The notes beneath the pieces are model-generated. The model did no database searches, was not told where the DNA came from, and saw only the letters and a list, made by a program, of their open reading frames with translations. This document shows, one piece after another, positions 1 to 5,223 of a stretch of DNA of 6,144 nucleotides; the stretch's first letter is position 1; each line of letters opens with the position of its first letter. Source of the DNA: an uncultured Bacilli bacterium. GTDB taxonomy: Bacteria; Bacillota_I; Bacilli_A; RF39; UBA660. Made by a program: the position numbers and the translations under genes. The stretch covers positions 1 through 6,144 of the forward strand of contig CALVQP010000059.1 of NCBI GenBank assembly GCA_944358225.1. The letters are read 5' to 3'.

Positions 1-382
1 AATACTTTCTAAAGTTAGTAAAGAAGTAATTGTACCGATTTATGGATATAATCAAATCATGTATTCTAGAAGAACTTTAATAAGCAATTTTAATGACTAT
101 TATAAGTTGAATTTAAGCAAAGATAATAAAATAACTGAAAAAATGTCTAAAAAAGAATTACGTATTAAAGAAAATGACTTTGGAACGGTGATATTTGATG
201 AGGTATATAAAAATACTTCATTAATTGATAAAAAGAAAAATGTAAAATACTTTTTAGTTAATACAACATATTTAGAGATAGAAAAAGTTTTAGAAGATCT
301 AAAGCAAAGAGTGGATAATAACAAAGGTTTTTTGAATAAAAAAACGATATATAAAATGGGTGATATACGTGATGGAAGTTGA
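1..382 (+). CDS. trhP1: U32-family tRNA hydroxylation protein, TrhP1/YrrN type (3' end only)
   Basis: This is the C-terminal part of a gene cut by the window start. The frame is open from position 2, giving 126 visible codons and a TGA stop at 380-382. An ATG at 59 is internal, because the frame and the protein similarity both continue upstream of it. The visible protein starts with a VIVPIYGYNQIMYSRR segment (about visible residues 10-24). I recognise it as the 'YG-x-x-x-MYSRR' turn near the C-terminal third of the short U32 proteins. It ends with the GFLNKKTIYK tail typical of the same group. B. subtilis YrrN (TrhP1) pairs with YrrO (TrhP2) in making 5-hydroxyuridine at tRNA wobble position 34 from prephenate. 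The next gene is the YrrO-type partner, and the two overlap by 11 nt, which supports the call. The catalytic half is outside the window, so the family is assigned from tail motifs and context only. Confidence 0.78.
   Translation, partial: ILSKVSKEVIVPIYGYNQIMYSRRTLISNFNDYYKLNLSKDNKITEKMSKKELRIKENDFGTVIFDEVYKNTSLIDKKKNVKYFLVNTTYLEIEKVLEDLKQRVDNNKGFLNKKTIYKMGDIRDGS
358..364 (+). promoter_or_regulatory. Ribosome binding site that decides the trhP2 start
   Basis: GGGTGAT lies 7 nt upstream of the ATG at 372 and inside the end of trhP1. It is the only purine-rich anti-SD match at a sensible distance. It favours ATG 372 over the in-frame GTG codons at 360 and 369, the first of which lies within this site. 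Its location inside the upstream gene suggests translational coupling. Confidence 0.55.
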
Positions 383-1568
383 ATTATTAGCCCCAGCGGG
401 AGATTTAACGCGTTTAAAGTTTGCTTTTAAATATGGAGCCGATGCGGTTTATATTGGCGGTAAAGATTTTAGTTTAAGAGCTAATGCTAAAAATTTTAGT
501 TTGGAGGAAATTAAAGAAGCAGTTCGTATTGCCCATGAGTTGGGCAAAAAAATTTATGTGACTGTAAATATAGTTTTTCATGATGAAGATTTAGATAATT
601 TAAAAGAGTATTTGATTTCTTTAGCAAATTTAAAAGTTGATGCTGTTATTGTTAGTGATATTTATGTAATGGAAGTAATTAATAAAAATAAGATTGACTT
701 AGAAATGCATTTATCAACTCAGGCAAGTACGCTTAATGCTAAAAGTGCGAAGTTCTATTTAGATCGTGGGGTAAAAAGAATAGTTTTAGCTAGAGAAGCA
801 TCGAAAGAAGATATTATGAATATCAAAAAAGAAACGGGCGCTGATTTAGAAGTTTTTATTCATGGGGCAATGTGTACAAGTTTTTCGGGGAAATGTGTTT
901 TATCTAATTGTATGACTTTAAGAGATTCTAATCGAGGAGGATGTGCCCAGGTATGTCGTTGGATATTTGATATTACAGGAACAGATATTCCTTATTGTAT
1001 TACGCCCAAAGATTTAAATATGGTTAAATATATAGAGGATATGATGAGTATAGGGGTTAACTCTTTTAAAATTGAAGGGAGAATGCGTTCTGTTTATTAT
1101 GTTGCTACAGTTATTAATGTTTATCGTAATATAATTGATAAAATTAAAACTAAAACGTTATCTAGTGCATATATTAGATATTATCAAGATATATTGATTC
1201 GTTGTGCTGCTAGGGATTCTAAAGCTCAATTTTATGATAAGTTACCAACAGCGAGTGAACAATATTTCTTGGGACGCAGTGAAGAAGCCAACCAGGATTT
1301 TATTGGTTTAGTTATAGATTATGATGAGGATAAAAAGCAAATAATTTTACAAATGCGAAATTATTTTAAAATAGGGGATACTCTTGAAATATTTGGCCCT
1401 AAAACAAAGGTGCAAACCATTAAAGTAGAAAAAATGTATGATGAGGATGATCAAGATTTACAAGTAGCTTGTCATCCGCAGATGATTGTTAAAATTCCTA
1501 CGAATATAAGGGCTTGTAAGGATGATATTTTACGAGTAAAAGTATTTGACATTTCTGATTATTTGTAG
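372..1568 (+). CDS. trhP2: U32-family tRNA 5-hydroxyuridine synthesis protein, TrhP2/YrrO type
   Basis: 398 residues from ATG 372, close to the roughly 420 of B. subtilis YrrO. The N-terminus has LLAPAGD (5-11). The U32 signature is complete at 160-178 (E160-x-F-x-x-G165-A-x-C168, then G173-x-C175-x-x-S178). It is followed by RGGCAQVCRW (188-197), bringing Cys168, 175, 191 and 195 together. This cluster is where the family binds its [4Fe-4S] centre. FKIEGRMRS (232-240) is another family hallmark. From about residue 308 a C-terminal beta-barrel-like domain follows. Although U32 members are still often labelled peptidases, TrhP proteins use prephenate to hydroxylate U34 of tRNAs, a cytoplasmic reaction that broadens wobble decoding. 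The KDLN motif at 213-216 has Asn where I recall Cys in enterobacterial homologues, and Cys209 lies nearby. The gene overlaps trhP1 by 11 nt and precedes greA by 39 nt. GTG 360 and GTG 369 are alternative starts. Confidence 0.92.
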   Translation: MEVELLAPAGDLTRLKFAFKYGADAVYIGGKDFSLRANAKNFSLEEIKEAVRIAHELGKKIYVTVNIVFHDEDLDNLKEYLISLANLKVDAVIVSDIYVMEVINKNKIDLEMHLSTQASTLNAKSAKFYLDRGVKRIVLAREASKEDIMNIKKETGADLEVFIHGAMCTSFSGKCVLSNCMTLRDSNRGGCAQVCRWIFDITGTDIPYCITPKDLNMVKYIEDMMSIGVNSFKIEGRMRSVYYVATVINVYRNIIDKIKTKTLSSAYIRYYQDILIRCAARDSKAQFYDKLPTASEQYFLGRSEEANQDFIGLVIDYDEDKKQIILQMRNYFKIGDTLEIFGPKTKVQTIKVEKMYDEDDQDLQVACHPQMIVKIPTNIRACKDDILRVKVFDISDYL

Positions 1569-1607
1569 TATTCTTATGCAAGACTAATTTTTATGAGGTG
1601 AAAAATA

Positions 1608-2078
1608 ATGGGAAAAAGTCCAGAAATCTTATTAACTGCGGAAGGTTTTTTAGAACTGGAAACAGAATTAAATGATTTAAAAATAAATAGACGTCCTGAA
1701 GTAATAAAGGCTTTAAAAGAAGCACGTGCTTTAGGAGATTTATCAGAAAATGCTGATTATGATGCGGCTAGAGATGAACAAGCTAAATTAGAAGGACGTA
1801 TTAAAGAATTAGAATACAAATTAGAAAATGCTAAAATTATTGCTCAGGCTAATACGGAAAGTGTTGATGTGGGTTCAACTGTAACGATAAGTTATGTTGA
1901 TGATGATGAGATAGAAGAATATAAGATTGTTGGTAGTTTGGAAGCAGATCCGTTTAATAATAAAATATCAAATGAATCACCTATTGGTTCAGCAATTATT
2001 GGGCATAAAGTTGATGAGATAGTTACTGTTAAAACTCCAAATGGGTCTTTTGATGTCAAGATAGTAGCTATAGCGTAA
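1608..2078 (+). CDS. greA: Transcription elongation factor GreA
   Basis: GreA binds the secondary channel of RNA polymerase and stimulates cleavage of the backtracked transcript 3' end, rescuing arrested complexes. The 156 residues match the usual 155-160. The N-terminal antiparallel coiled coil spans about residues 10-78, with the tip motif GDLSENADYDAA at 43-54. Asp44 and Glu47 are the acidic pair that coordinate Mg2+ at the polymerase active site. The C-terminal FKBP-like domain (about 84-156) ends in the typical TPNGSFDVKIVAI strand. GAGGTG at 1595-1600, 7 nt before the ATG, fixes the start. In B. subtilis greA closes the yrrL-yrrM-yrrN-yrrO-udk-greA cluster. Here it follows trhP2 after 39 nt, so udk is absent from this position. 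I see no separate promoter in that gap and infer cotranscription. Nothing is degraded. Confidence 0.97.
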   Translation: MGKSPEILLTAEGFLELETELNDLKINRRPEVIKALKEARALGDLSENADYDAARDEQAKLEGRIKELEYKLENAKIIAQANTESVDVGSTVTISYVDDDEIEEYKIVGSLEADPFNNKISNESPIGSAIIGHKVDEIVTVKTPNGSFDVKIVAIA

Positions 2079-2102
2079 CTAGTTAGAAAGAGGGTTTTGG
2101 TT

Positions 2103-2870
2103 ATGGATATATTATTAAATACAAAAAGAGATTTATTAAAACTTAAAGAAGAAATTGCTTTGCAAATGCAAAATTTAGAAGATTTTAGGAATGAGAAAAA
2201 TACTTTAAATTGGTTAGTGTCTTTTAAGTCAGAATATGAGGCTCAAAAAAGAAGAATTATTCCTAAAAATAGATGGATTAGAAAGTTAAAACAACAACAA
2301 ATTCATCAAGAAATTAAAGCTTTGCGTGCAGAGTTGGAAAAAAAGTATGCAGTTTCTTATCAAATAATTTTAAATAATTATAAGTATGTTTGTCCATATA
2401 ATGTGGCTGTTTTAGAAGAAGTATGCCGTATTATTAGAAGAAACATTGATGAATTGACTGAAAAGTATTACCTAACTATGGATTTTTTGAATCTTTTAGA
2501 AAAGCGAAAAAAAGCTGAGGATAAAGAAGTTATTATTAAAAACTCTGGTACAGTGATTATAAAAGAAATAGATGGTCAATTATGTGCTGTTAGTGAAGAT
2601 GGTAAGACAATTATAAAAAAATTAGATGGTTTTGATAAAGTACAGACTGTATATGAAAAAGACGTGAATTATCAAAGTCAAAAGATTTTAAGAAAGAGTT
2701 CTACTTATCATTGTTTAAATATAAATGATCAAAATTGTATTTATACTGATGAGCCAATTGTATTAAGAAATGATGAAGATGGTAATTTAGTAGCTATGGG
2801 AGAAACTGAAGGAATTATTATTGATAACTTTAGTACCGCAAATGATGTTGTGTTAAAAAGAAGAAGGTAG
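2103..2870 (+). CDS. Hypothetical coiled-coil protein with beta-rich C-terminal half
   Basis: I do not recognise this 255-residue protein. ATG 2103 is preceded by GAAAGAGGG at 2086-2094 with 8 nt spacing, better placed than the TTG at 2097. Residues about 1-140 are rich in Lys, Glu, Leu and Gln and look helical or coiled-coil, with a basic patch near 50-70 (KRRIIPKNRWIRKLK). The second half is predicted beta-rich. It contains short repeats: VIIKNSG (143-149), VIIKEIDG (151-158) and TIIKKLDG (169-176). The last two are 18 residues apart and are also similar at DNA level. There is no signal peptide or membrane segment, so it is probably cytoplasmic. It ends in a basic KRRR tail. It follows greA by 24 nt without a terminator and is probably the last gene of that transcript, because a promoter for tig follows at once. 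Base composition matches its neighbours. Function is unknown; RNA, DNA or ribosome contact would fit the charge pattern but is speculation. Confidence 0.85.
   Translation: MDILLNTKRDLLKLKEEIALQMQNLEDFRNEKNTLNWLVSFKSEYEAQKRRIIPKNRWIRKLKQQQIHQEIKALRAELEKKYAVSYQIILNNYKYVCPYNVAVLEEVCRIIRRNIDELTEKYYLTMDFLNLLEKRKKAEDKEVIIKNSGTVIIKEIDGQLCAVSEDGKTIIKKLDGFDKVQTVYEKDVNYQSQKILRKSSTYHCLNINDQNCIYTDEPIVLRNDEDGNLVAMGETEGIIIDNFSTANDVVLKRRR
2556..2630 (+). repeat. In-frame imperfect direct repeat inside the hypothetical gene
   Basis: The 21-nt units at 2556-2576 and 2610-2630 share 19 positions (ATTATAAAA-n-AAAT/ATT-AGATGGT). They lie 54 nt, or 18 codons, apart and encode IIKEIDG and IIKKLDG. This points to a duplicated beta-hairpin in the protein, or chance similarity in AT-rich coding sequence. 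Confidence 0.5.
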
Positions 2871-2873
2871 ACC

Positions 2874-2902
2874 TTGTTTATAAAGGGTAGATAATATATA
2901 AT
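2874..2902 (+). promoter_or_regulatory. Sigma-A type promoter for tig
   Basis: TTGTTT at 2874-2879 and a perfect TATAAT at 2897-2902 are separated by exactly 17 nt. Transcription would start near 2909, leaving a short leader before the ribosome binding site GGAGGA (2914-2919). It lies in the 55-nt gap after the hypothetical gene, so tig can be transcribed on its own. No clear terminator precedes it, so read-through from the greA unit is also possible. Confidence 0.72.
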
Positions 2903-2925
2903 AGGTAATTGATGGAGGAAATTTA

Positions 2926-4167
2926 ATGAAGAATGTACATGAAATAACAATAAAAATAGAAGGTAAACAATGGACTGATATTTTGGATAATGTCTTTTTA
3001 AAGAAGAAAAAGGATATTAAAGTAGATGGTTTTAGAAAAGGGAATGTTCCTAAAAATGTATTTATTAAAAAAGTAGGTATTGAAAGTTTGTATATGGATG
3101 CTGTTGATATAGCAATGCCAATAGCTTATAAAAAGGCTTTAGATGAAAATAAAGTAATTCCGGTTATTGAACCTAAAATTGATGTTGTAAATATTAATGA
3201 AAATGAAGTGGAATTTAAGTTTGTTATTACAACTAAACCGGAAATAAAATTAGGAGAATATAAAAATTTAGGAATAAAGAAAAAGGCTGTTAAAGTTACT
3301 AAGTCAGAAATTGATGAAGAAATTAAATCTTTACAAACTAAGTATGCGGAGATTGTGGAAAAAGAAAATGGTGTTGCCGAAATTGGTGATACAGCTACTA
3401 TTGATTTTAAAGGATTTGTTGATGGTAAAGAACTTGATGGCGGAAGTGGGGCTAATTATCCTTTAGAACTTGGTTCAAAGACATTTATTCCGGGTTTTGA
3501 AGAAGCTGTAGTTGGCATGAAAATTGATGAAGAAAAACAAATTAACTTAAAATTTCCTGATGATTACACAGAAGACTTAAAGGGTAAAGATGTAACATTT
3601 AATGTAACTTTAAAAGGTTTAAAAACAAAGGTGTTACCAGAAATTAACGAAGACTTTTTCTTGGATTTAGGTTATGATGATGTTAAAACTAAAGAAGAAT
3701 TAGAACAAAAAGTTAAGGAAGATATTAAAGCACACAAAGAGCATCATGCTGAAGATGAGTATATAGAATCATGTATGCAAAAAGCTGCTGATAATATGAA
3801 AGTTGAATTAAGTGATGAAATTATTGATGATGAAATACATCATATGATTAAAAAAATGGAAGATAACTTAAAAATGCAAGGTTTGACTTTAGAACAATAT
3901 ATGAGTTTTACAGGCTTAAAAGAAGAAGATTTACATAAACAAATGGAAGCTGAAGCTACCAAGAGAATTAAATATCGTTACCTATTAGAAGAGATTATAG
4001 AAGTAGAAAATATAGAAGTAAGTGATGAAGAAGTAGAAACAGAAGTAGCTAATATTGCTAAAGAATATGATATGACTTTAGATGAAGTGAAAAAGGAAAT
4101 TGGTAATATGGAAATGCTTGCTTATGATTTAAAAATGCGTAAAGCTTTGGACATTATTAAAGGTTAA
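2926..4167 (+). CDS. tig: Trigger factor, ribosome-associated chaperone and prolyl isomerase
   Basis: Trigger factor docks near ribosomal protein L23 at the exit tunnel and shields nascent chains in the cytoplasm. The 413 residues are slightly short of the 425-435 typical of well-studied members. The ribosome-binding domain carries the signature GFRKGNVPK at 35-43. It usually sits a little further in, so the first strand appears trimmed by several residues. An in-frame TAG at 2902-2904 rules out a much longer form. The FKBP-type isomerase domain spans about 154-233, from GDTATIDFKGF to the KGLK strand. The helical C-terminal chaperone arms run from about 240 to 413 and are very rich in Glu and Lys. 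GGAGGA at 2914-2919, 6 nt before the ATG, supports the start. The gene has its own promoter and terminator. In many Bacillota tig is followed by clpX, but here lemA follows. Confidence 0.97.
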   Translation: MKNVHEITIKIEGKQWTDILDNVFLKKKKDIKVDGFRKGNVPKNVFIKKVGIESLYMDAVDIAMPIAYKKALDENKVIPVIEPKIDVVNINENEVEFKFVITTKPEIKLGEYKNLGIKKKAVKVTKSEIDEEIKSLQTKYAEIVEKENGVAEIGDTATIDFKGFVDGKELDGGSGANYPLELGSKTFIPGFEEAVVGMKIDEEKQINLKFPDDYTEDLKGKDVTFNVTLKGLKTKVLPEINEDFFLDLGYDDVKTKEELEQKVKEDIKAHKEHHAEDEYIESCMQKAADNMKVELSDEIIDDEIHHMIKKMEDNLKMQGLTLEQYMSFTGLKEEDLHKQMEAEATKRIKYRYLLEEIIEVENIEVSDEEVETEVANIAKEYDMTLDEVKKEIGNMEMLAYDLKMRKALDIIKG

Positions 4168-4182
4168 TAATGTCTTTTTTTT
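4150..4182 (+). terminator. Intrinsic terminator of tig, overlapping its stop codon
   Basis: An 11-bp perfect stem pairs 4150-4160 with 4164-4174 around a 3-nt loop, or 10 bp with a 5-nt loop. Eight T residues follow at 4175-4182. The left arm lies in the last tig codons and the TAA stop (4165-4167) is in the right arm. A ribosome ending translation would therefore cover the stem. Confidence 0.9.
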
Positions 4183-4190
4183 ATAATAAG

Positions 4191-4219
4191 TTGTTTTAGA
4201 GTAAGAAATTTGTTAATAT
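4191..4219 (+). promoter_or_regulatory. Sigma-A type promoter for lemA (extended -10)
   Basis: TTGTTT (4191-4196) is followed after 17 nt by TAATAT (4214-4219). A TG at 4211-4212 forms an extended -10 (TG-n-TAATAT). The -35 hexamer is the same as in the tig promoter. It begins 9 nt after the tig terminator T run, so lemA is expected to be transcribed independently. Confidence 0.6.
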
Positions 4220-4239
4220 ACTTAGTAGGAGGTATAAAA

Positions 4240-4803
4240 ATGAGCACAACGATGATAGTATTAATAGTTGTAATAGCTATAATTGTGATATTAGGTATTT
4301 ATCTAATTGCTGCTAGAAATAAATTAGTTGTTTTAAGAAATCGTGTAAAAGATCAATGGGCGCAGATTGATGTGCAGTTAAAAAGAAGATTTGATTTAAT
4401 TCCCAATTTAGTGGAAACGGTTAAAGGATATGCTAAACATGAAAAAGAAACTTTAGAAGAGGTTATTAACGCTAGAAATGAGTATTTAAAAGCGGGTAAT
4501 AATAAAGAAGCAATAAAAGCTAATGATGATTTATCACAAGGGATATCTAAATTATTTGCTTTAGCAGAGTCATATCCGGATTTAAAAGCTAATACTAATT
4601 TTGTAAGTATGCAACAAGAGCTCCAAAATACAGAAGATAAGATTGCATCAGCTAGACAATTTTATAACGATGTAGTATTACAATATAATAATCAAATTGA
4701 ATTATTTCCATCTAATATCGTAGCTAGTATATTTAAGTTTAAAACCGAATCTTATTTTGAAGCTTCAAGTCAAGAAAAAGAAAATGTTACTGTAAAATTC
4801 TAA
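4240..4803 (+). CDS. lemA: LemA family membrane protein
   Basis: 187 residues, the normal family size. A strongly hydrophobic segment at about 4-23 anchors the N-terminus; the rest is alpha-helical and probably exposed outside the membrane. Family hallmarks are RVKDQWAQIDVQLKRRFDLIPNLV (35-58), the GYAKHE turn (63-68), and the C-terminal FYNDVVLQYN (141-150) with ELFPSNIVA (154-162). ATG 4240 is chosen because AGGAGG lies at 4227-4232, 7 nt upstream; an earlier in-frame start would lie before this site. The role of LemA is poorly defined. Homologues occur with HtpX or TPM-domain membrane proteins in envelope-quality functions, but no such partner is next to it here. The last codons and stop (GTAAAATTCTAA) recur exactly at 5189-5200, apparently because an element inserted at this point. 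The protein end is not altered. Confidence 0.95.
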   Translation: MSTTMIVLIVVIAIIVILGIYLIAARNKLVVLRNRVKDQWAQIDVQLKRRFDLIPNLVETVKGYAKHEKETLEEVINARNEYLKAGNNKEAIKANDDLSQGISKLFALAESYPDLKANTNFVSMQQELQNTEDKIASARQFYNDVVLQYNNQIELFPSNIVASIFKFKTESYFEASSQEKENVTVKF

Positions 4804-4806
4804 ACG
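4788..4806 (+). repeat. Left copy of a 19-bp direct repeat at the lemA stop codon
   Basis: The sequence is TAC-T-GTAAAATTCTAAA-C-G. It matches 5185-5203 at 17 of 19 positions, with an uninterrupted 13-bp core (4792-4804 against 5189-5201). It contains the last lemA codons and the TAA at 4801-4803. I read it as a target-site duplication or att-like repeat bounding an inserted segment. Confidence 0.75.
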
Positions 4807-4837
4807 TTGAATCAATCTAAAGTGCACAATTATTAAA

Positions 4838-4856
4838 AAATACTTAGAAATACTTA
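4838..4856 (+). repeat. Short tandem direct repeat AAATACTTA
   Basis: Two copies of AAATACTTA at 4838-4846 and 4848-4856 are separated by one base, giving a 10-bp period, about one helical turn. They lie near the left end of the putative element and could be paired protein-binding sites or chance. Confidence 0.35.
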
Positions 4857-4960
4857 AATTACAATAGAAAATGCACAACTGAGTACTAGAAAAAGTAAAA
4901 AAATCTGATTAAATTATGACAATTTAAAGGGAAATATATTGTATAATACATAACAAAAAC

Positions 4961-4998
4961 AGGAATTTTTAAAATTTACAAAAGCAATTGCAATTCCT
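4961..4998. repeat. Weak inverted repeat AGGAATT / AATTCCT
   Basis: A 7-bp perfect pair (4961-4967 with 4992-4998) closes a 24-nt AT-rich loop and is followed by a T-rich stretch. A perfect TATAAT at 4942-4947 lies just upstream, without a well-spaced -35. It is too weak to call a terminator. Confidence 0.3.
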
Positions 4999-5030
4999 TT
5001 ATTTATCTTTTTAATGTAGAGTATTATATA

Positions 5031-5067
5031 ATAGCATTAAGTCAAGTTATCATTGACTTAATGCTAT
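5031..5067. repeat. 15-bp perfect hairpin, 7-nt loop
   Basis: The arm ATAGCATTAAGTCAA (5031-5045) pairs perfectly with 5053-5067 around the loop GTTATCA. No T run follows, so it is not a standard terminator. A TATAAT at 5027-5032 touches its left edge. It may be an RNA structural element or a DNA hairpin used in element mobility. Confidence 0.7.
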
Positions 5068-5085
5068 GAAAATTGTAATAAGTAG

Positions 5086-5134
5086 AAATTGTCAATGGTT
5101 AAAATATACTCGCTTTGCTCGCCATTGACAATTT
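5086..5134. repeat. 13-bp perfect hairpin with a 23-nt loop
   Basis: AAATTGTCAATGG (5086-5098) pairs perfectly with 5122-5134. The loop carries CTCGCTTTGCTCG, the most GC-rich patch of this gap. Further out, TGTAATAAG (5074-5082) can pair with CTTATTGCA (5148-5156) with one G-U pair, extending the structure. The right arm shares TGACAATTTAA (5126-5136) with 4917-4927. Confidence 0.7.
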
Positions 5135-5152
5135 AACAATTATAAATCTTAT

Positions 5153-5180
5153 TGCACAACTTCTGTGCACTTCTTTTTTT
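5153..5180 (+). terminator. Terminator-like hairpin near the right end of the putative element
   Basis: TGCACA (5153-5158) pairs with TGTGCA (5164-5169) around a 5-nt loop. CTTC and then seven T residues (5174-5180) follow. The stem is short and the T run starts 4 nt after it, so efficiency is doubtful. Its right arm overlaps the right inverted repeat, so the hairpin could instead reflect element-end structure. Confidence 0.4.
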
Positions 5181-5184
5181 AAAA

Positions 5185-5203
5185 TACAGTAAAATTCTAA
5201 AGG
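5185..5203 (+). repeat. Right copy of the 19-bp direct repeat, joined to the terminator
   Basis: The sequence is TAC-A-GTAAAATTCTAAA-G-G, matching the lemA 3' end at 17 of 19 positions. Its final bases form the left foot of the terminator at 5199-5221. This copy is not part of any gene here and looks like a displaced lemA tail. Confidence 0.75.
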
Positions 5204-5221
5204 GCTATTTTAGCCTTTTTT
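5199..5221 (+). terminator. Intrinsic terminator, probably the original lemA terminator
   Basis: GGCTA (5203-5207) pairs with TAGCC (5211-5215) around TTT. A G-U pair and three A-T pairs extend the stem to 5199-5219, and the T run spans 5216-5221. No gene ends just upstream. Together with the duplicated lemA tail next to it, this suggests it originally lay directly after the lemA stop, as tig's terminator does. Confidence 0.78.
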
Positions 5222-5223
5222 AG

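Larger units (their letters stand above)
4820..5172. repeat. Subterminal inverted repeats AAGTGCACA / TGTGCACTT
   Basis: A 9-bp perfect inverted pair, 4820-4828 and 5164-5172, brackets most of the putative element. Related words are nearby: TGCACAACT occurs at 4872-4880 and again at 5153-5161. This family of TGCACA words near both ends resembles subterminal recombinase-binding repeats, but that is inference. Confidence 0.5.
4805..5188. mobile_element. Putative non-coding inserted element (MITE-like) after lemA
   Basis: This roughly 384-bp AT-rich segment lies between the 13-bp direct repeats and has no credible coding frame. The right-hand repeat is directly joined to an intrinsic terminator, so removing 397 bp would restore a lemA stop followed at once by that terminator. 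Inverted repeats AAGTGCACA (4820-4828) and TGTGCACTT (5164-5172) sit almost symmetrically, 15 and 16 nt from the inferred ends. Inside are two long perfect hairpins and other short repeats. No recombinase is in the window, so any mobility would depend on an enzyme elsewhere. Alternatives are a site-specific integration scar or a structured RNA gene flanked by a local duplication. The exact ends are uncertain because the inverted repeats are not at the tips. Confidence 0.5.

Noticed and set aside
100..324. Minus-strand open frame
   Set aside because: It lies opposite a supported coding region, has no ribosome binding site or recognisable domain, and reads as a low-complexity mirror of the + strand gene.
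59..382. A stand-alone 107-residue gene starting at ATG 59
   Set aside because: The frame is open back to position 2 and the upstream residues continue the same U32-family tail, so this ATG is internal to a truncated gene.
380..382. TGA read as tryptophan (Mycoplasma code)
   Set aside because: Trp codons in all genes here are TGG, and stopping at this TGA gives the expected tail length for the family.
372..1568. Collagenase-type U32 peptidase
   Set aside because: The name is historical. The paired YrrN/YrrO arrangement, Cys cluster and greA linkage fit the tRNA hydroxylation proteins.
2861..2888. Terminator between the hypothetical gene and tig
   Set aside because: Only a 4-bp AAGG/CCTT stem without a T run is present; the strand more plausibly carries the tig -35 element there.
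2741..2950. Minus-strand open frame spanning the tig promoter
   Set aside because: It overlaps two + strand genes and a good promoter, and encodes a composition typical of antisense shadow.
4947..5069. Open 40-codon frame in the lemA downstream gap
   Set aside because: It has no ATG, GTG or TTG at a usable position with a ribosome binding site, and runs through the 15-bp hairpin; I see no protein family in it.
4838..5134. CRISPR array
   Set aside because: The repeats are short, differ from one another and are irregularly spaced; there are no regular spacers and no cas genes.
5125..5153. Promoter using TTGACA in the right arm of the 13-bp hairpin
   Set aside because: No -10-like hexamer lies 16-18 nt downstream; the nearest, TATAAA, is only 10 nt away.
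4820..5172. DnaA boxes or a replication origin, suggested by the TGCACA words
   Set aside because: They do not match TTATCCACA well, and there is no dnaA, dnaN or AT-rich unwinding repeat cluster in context.
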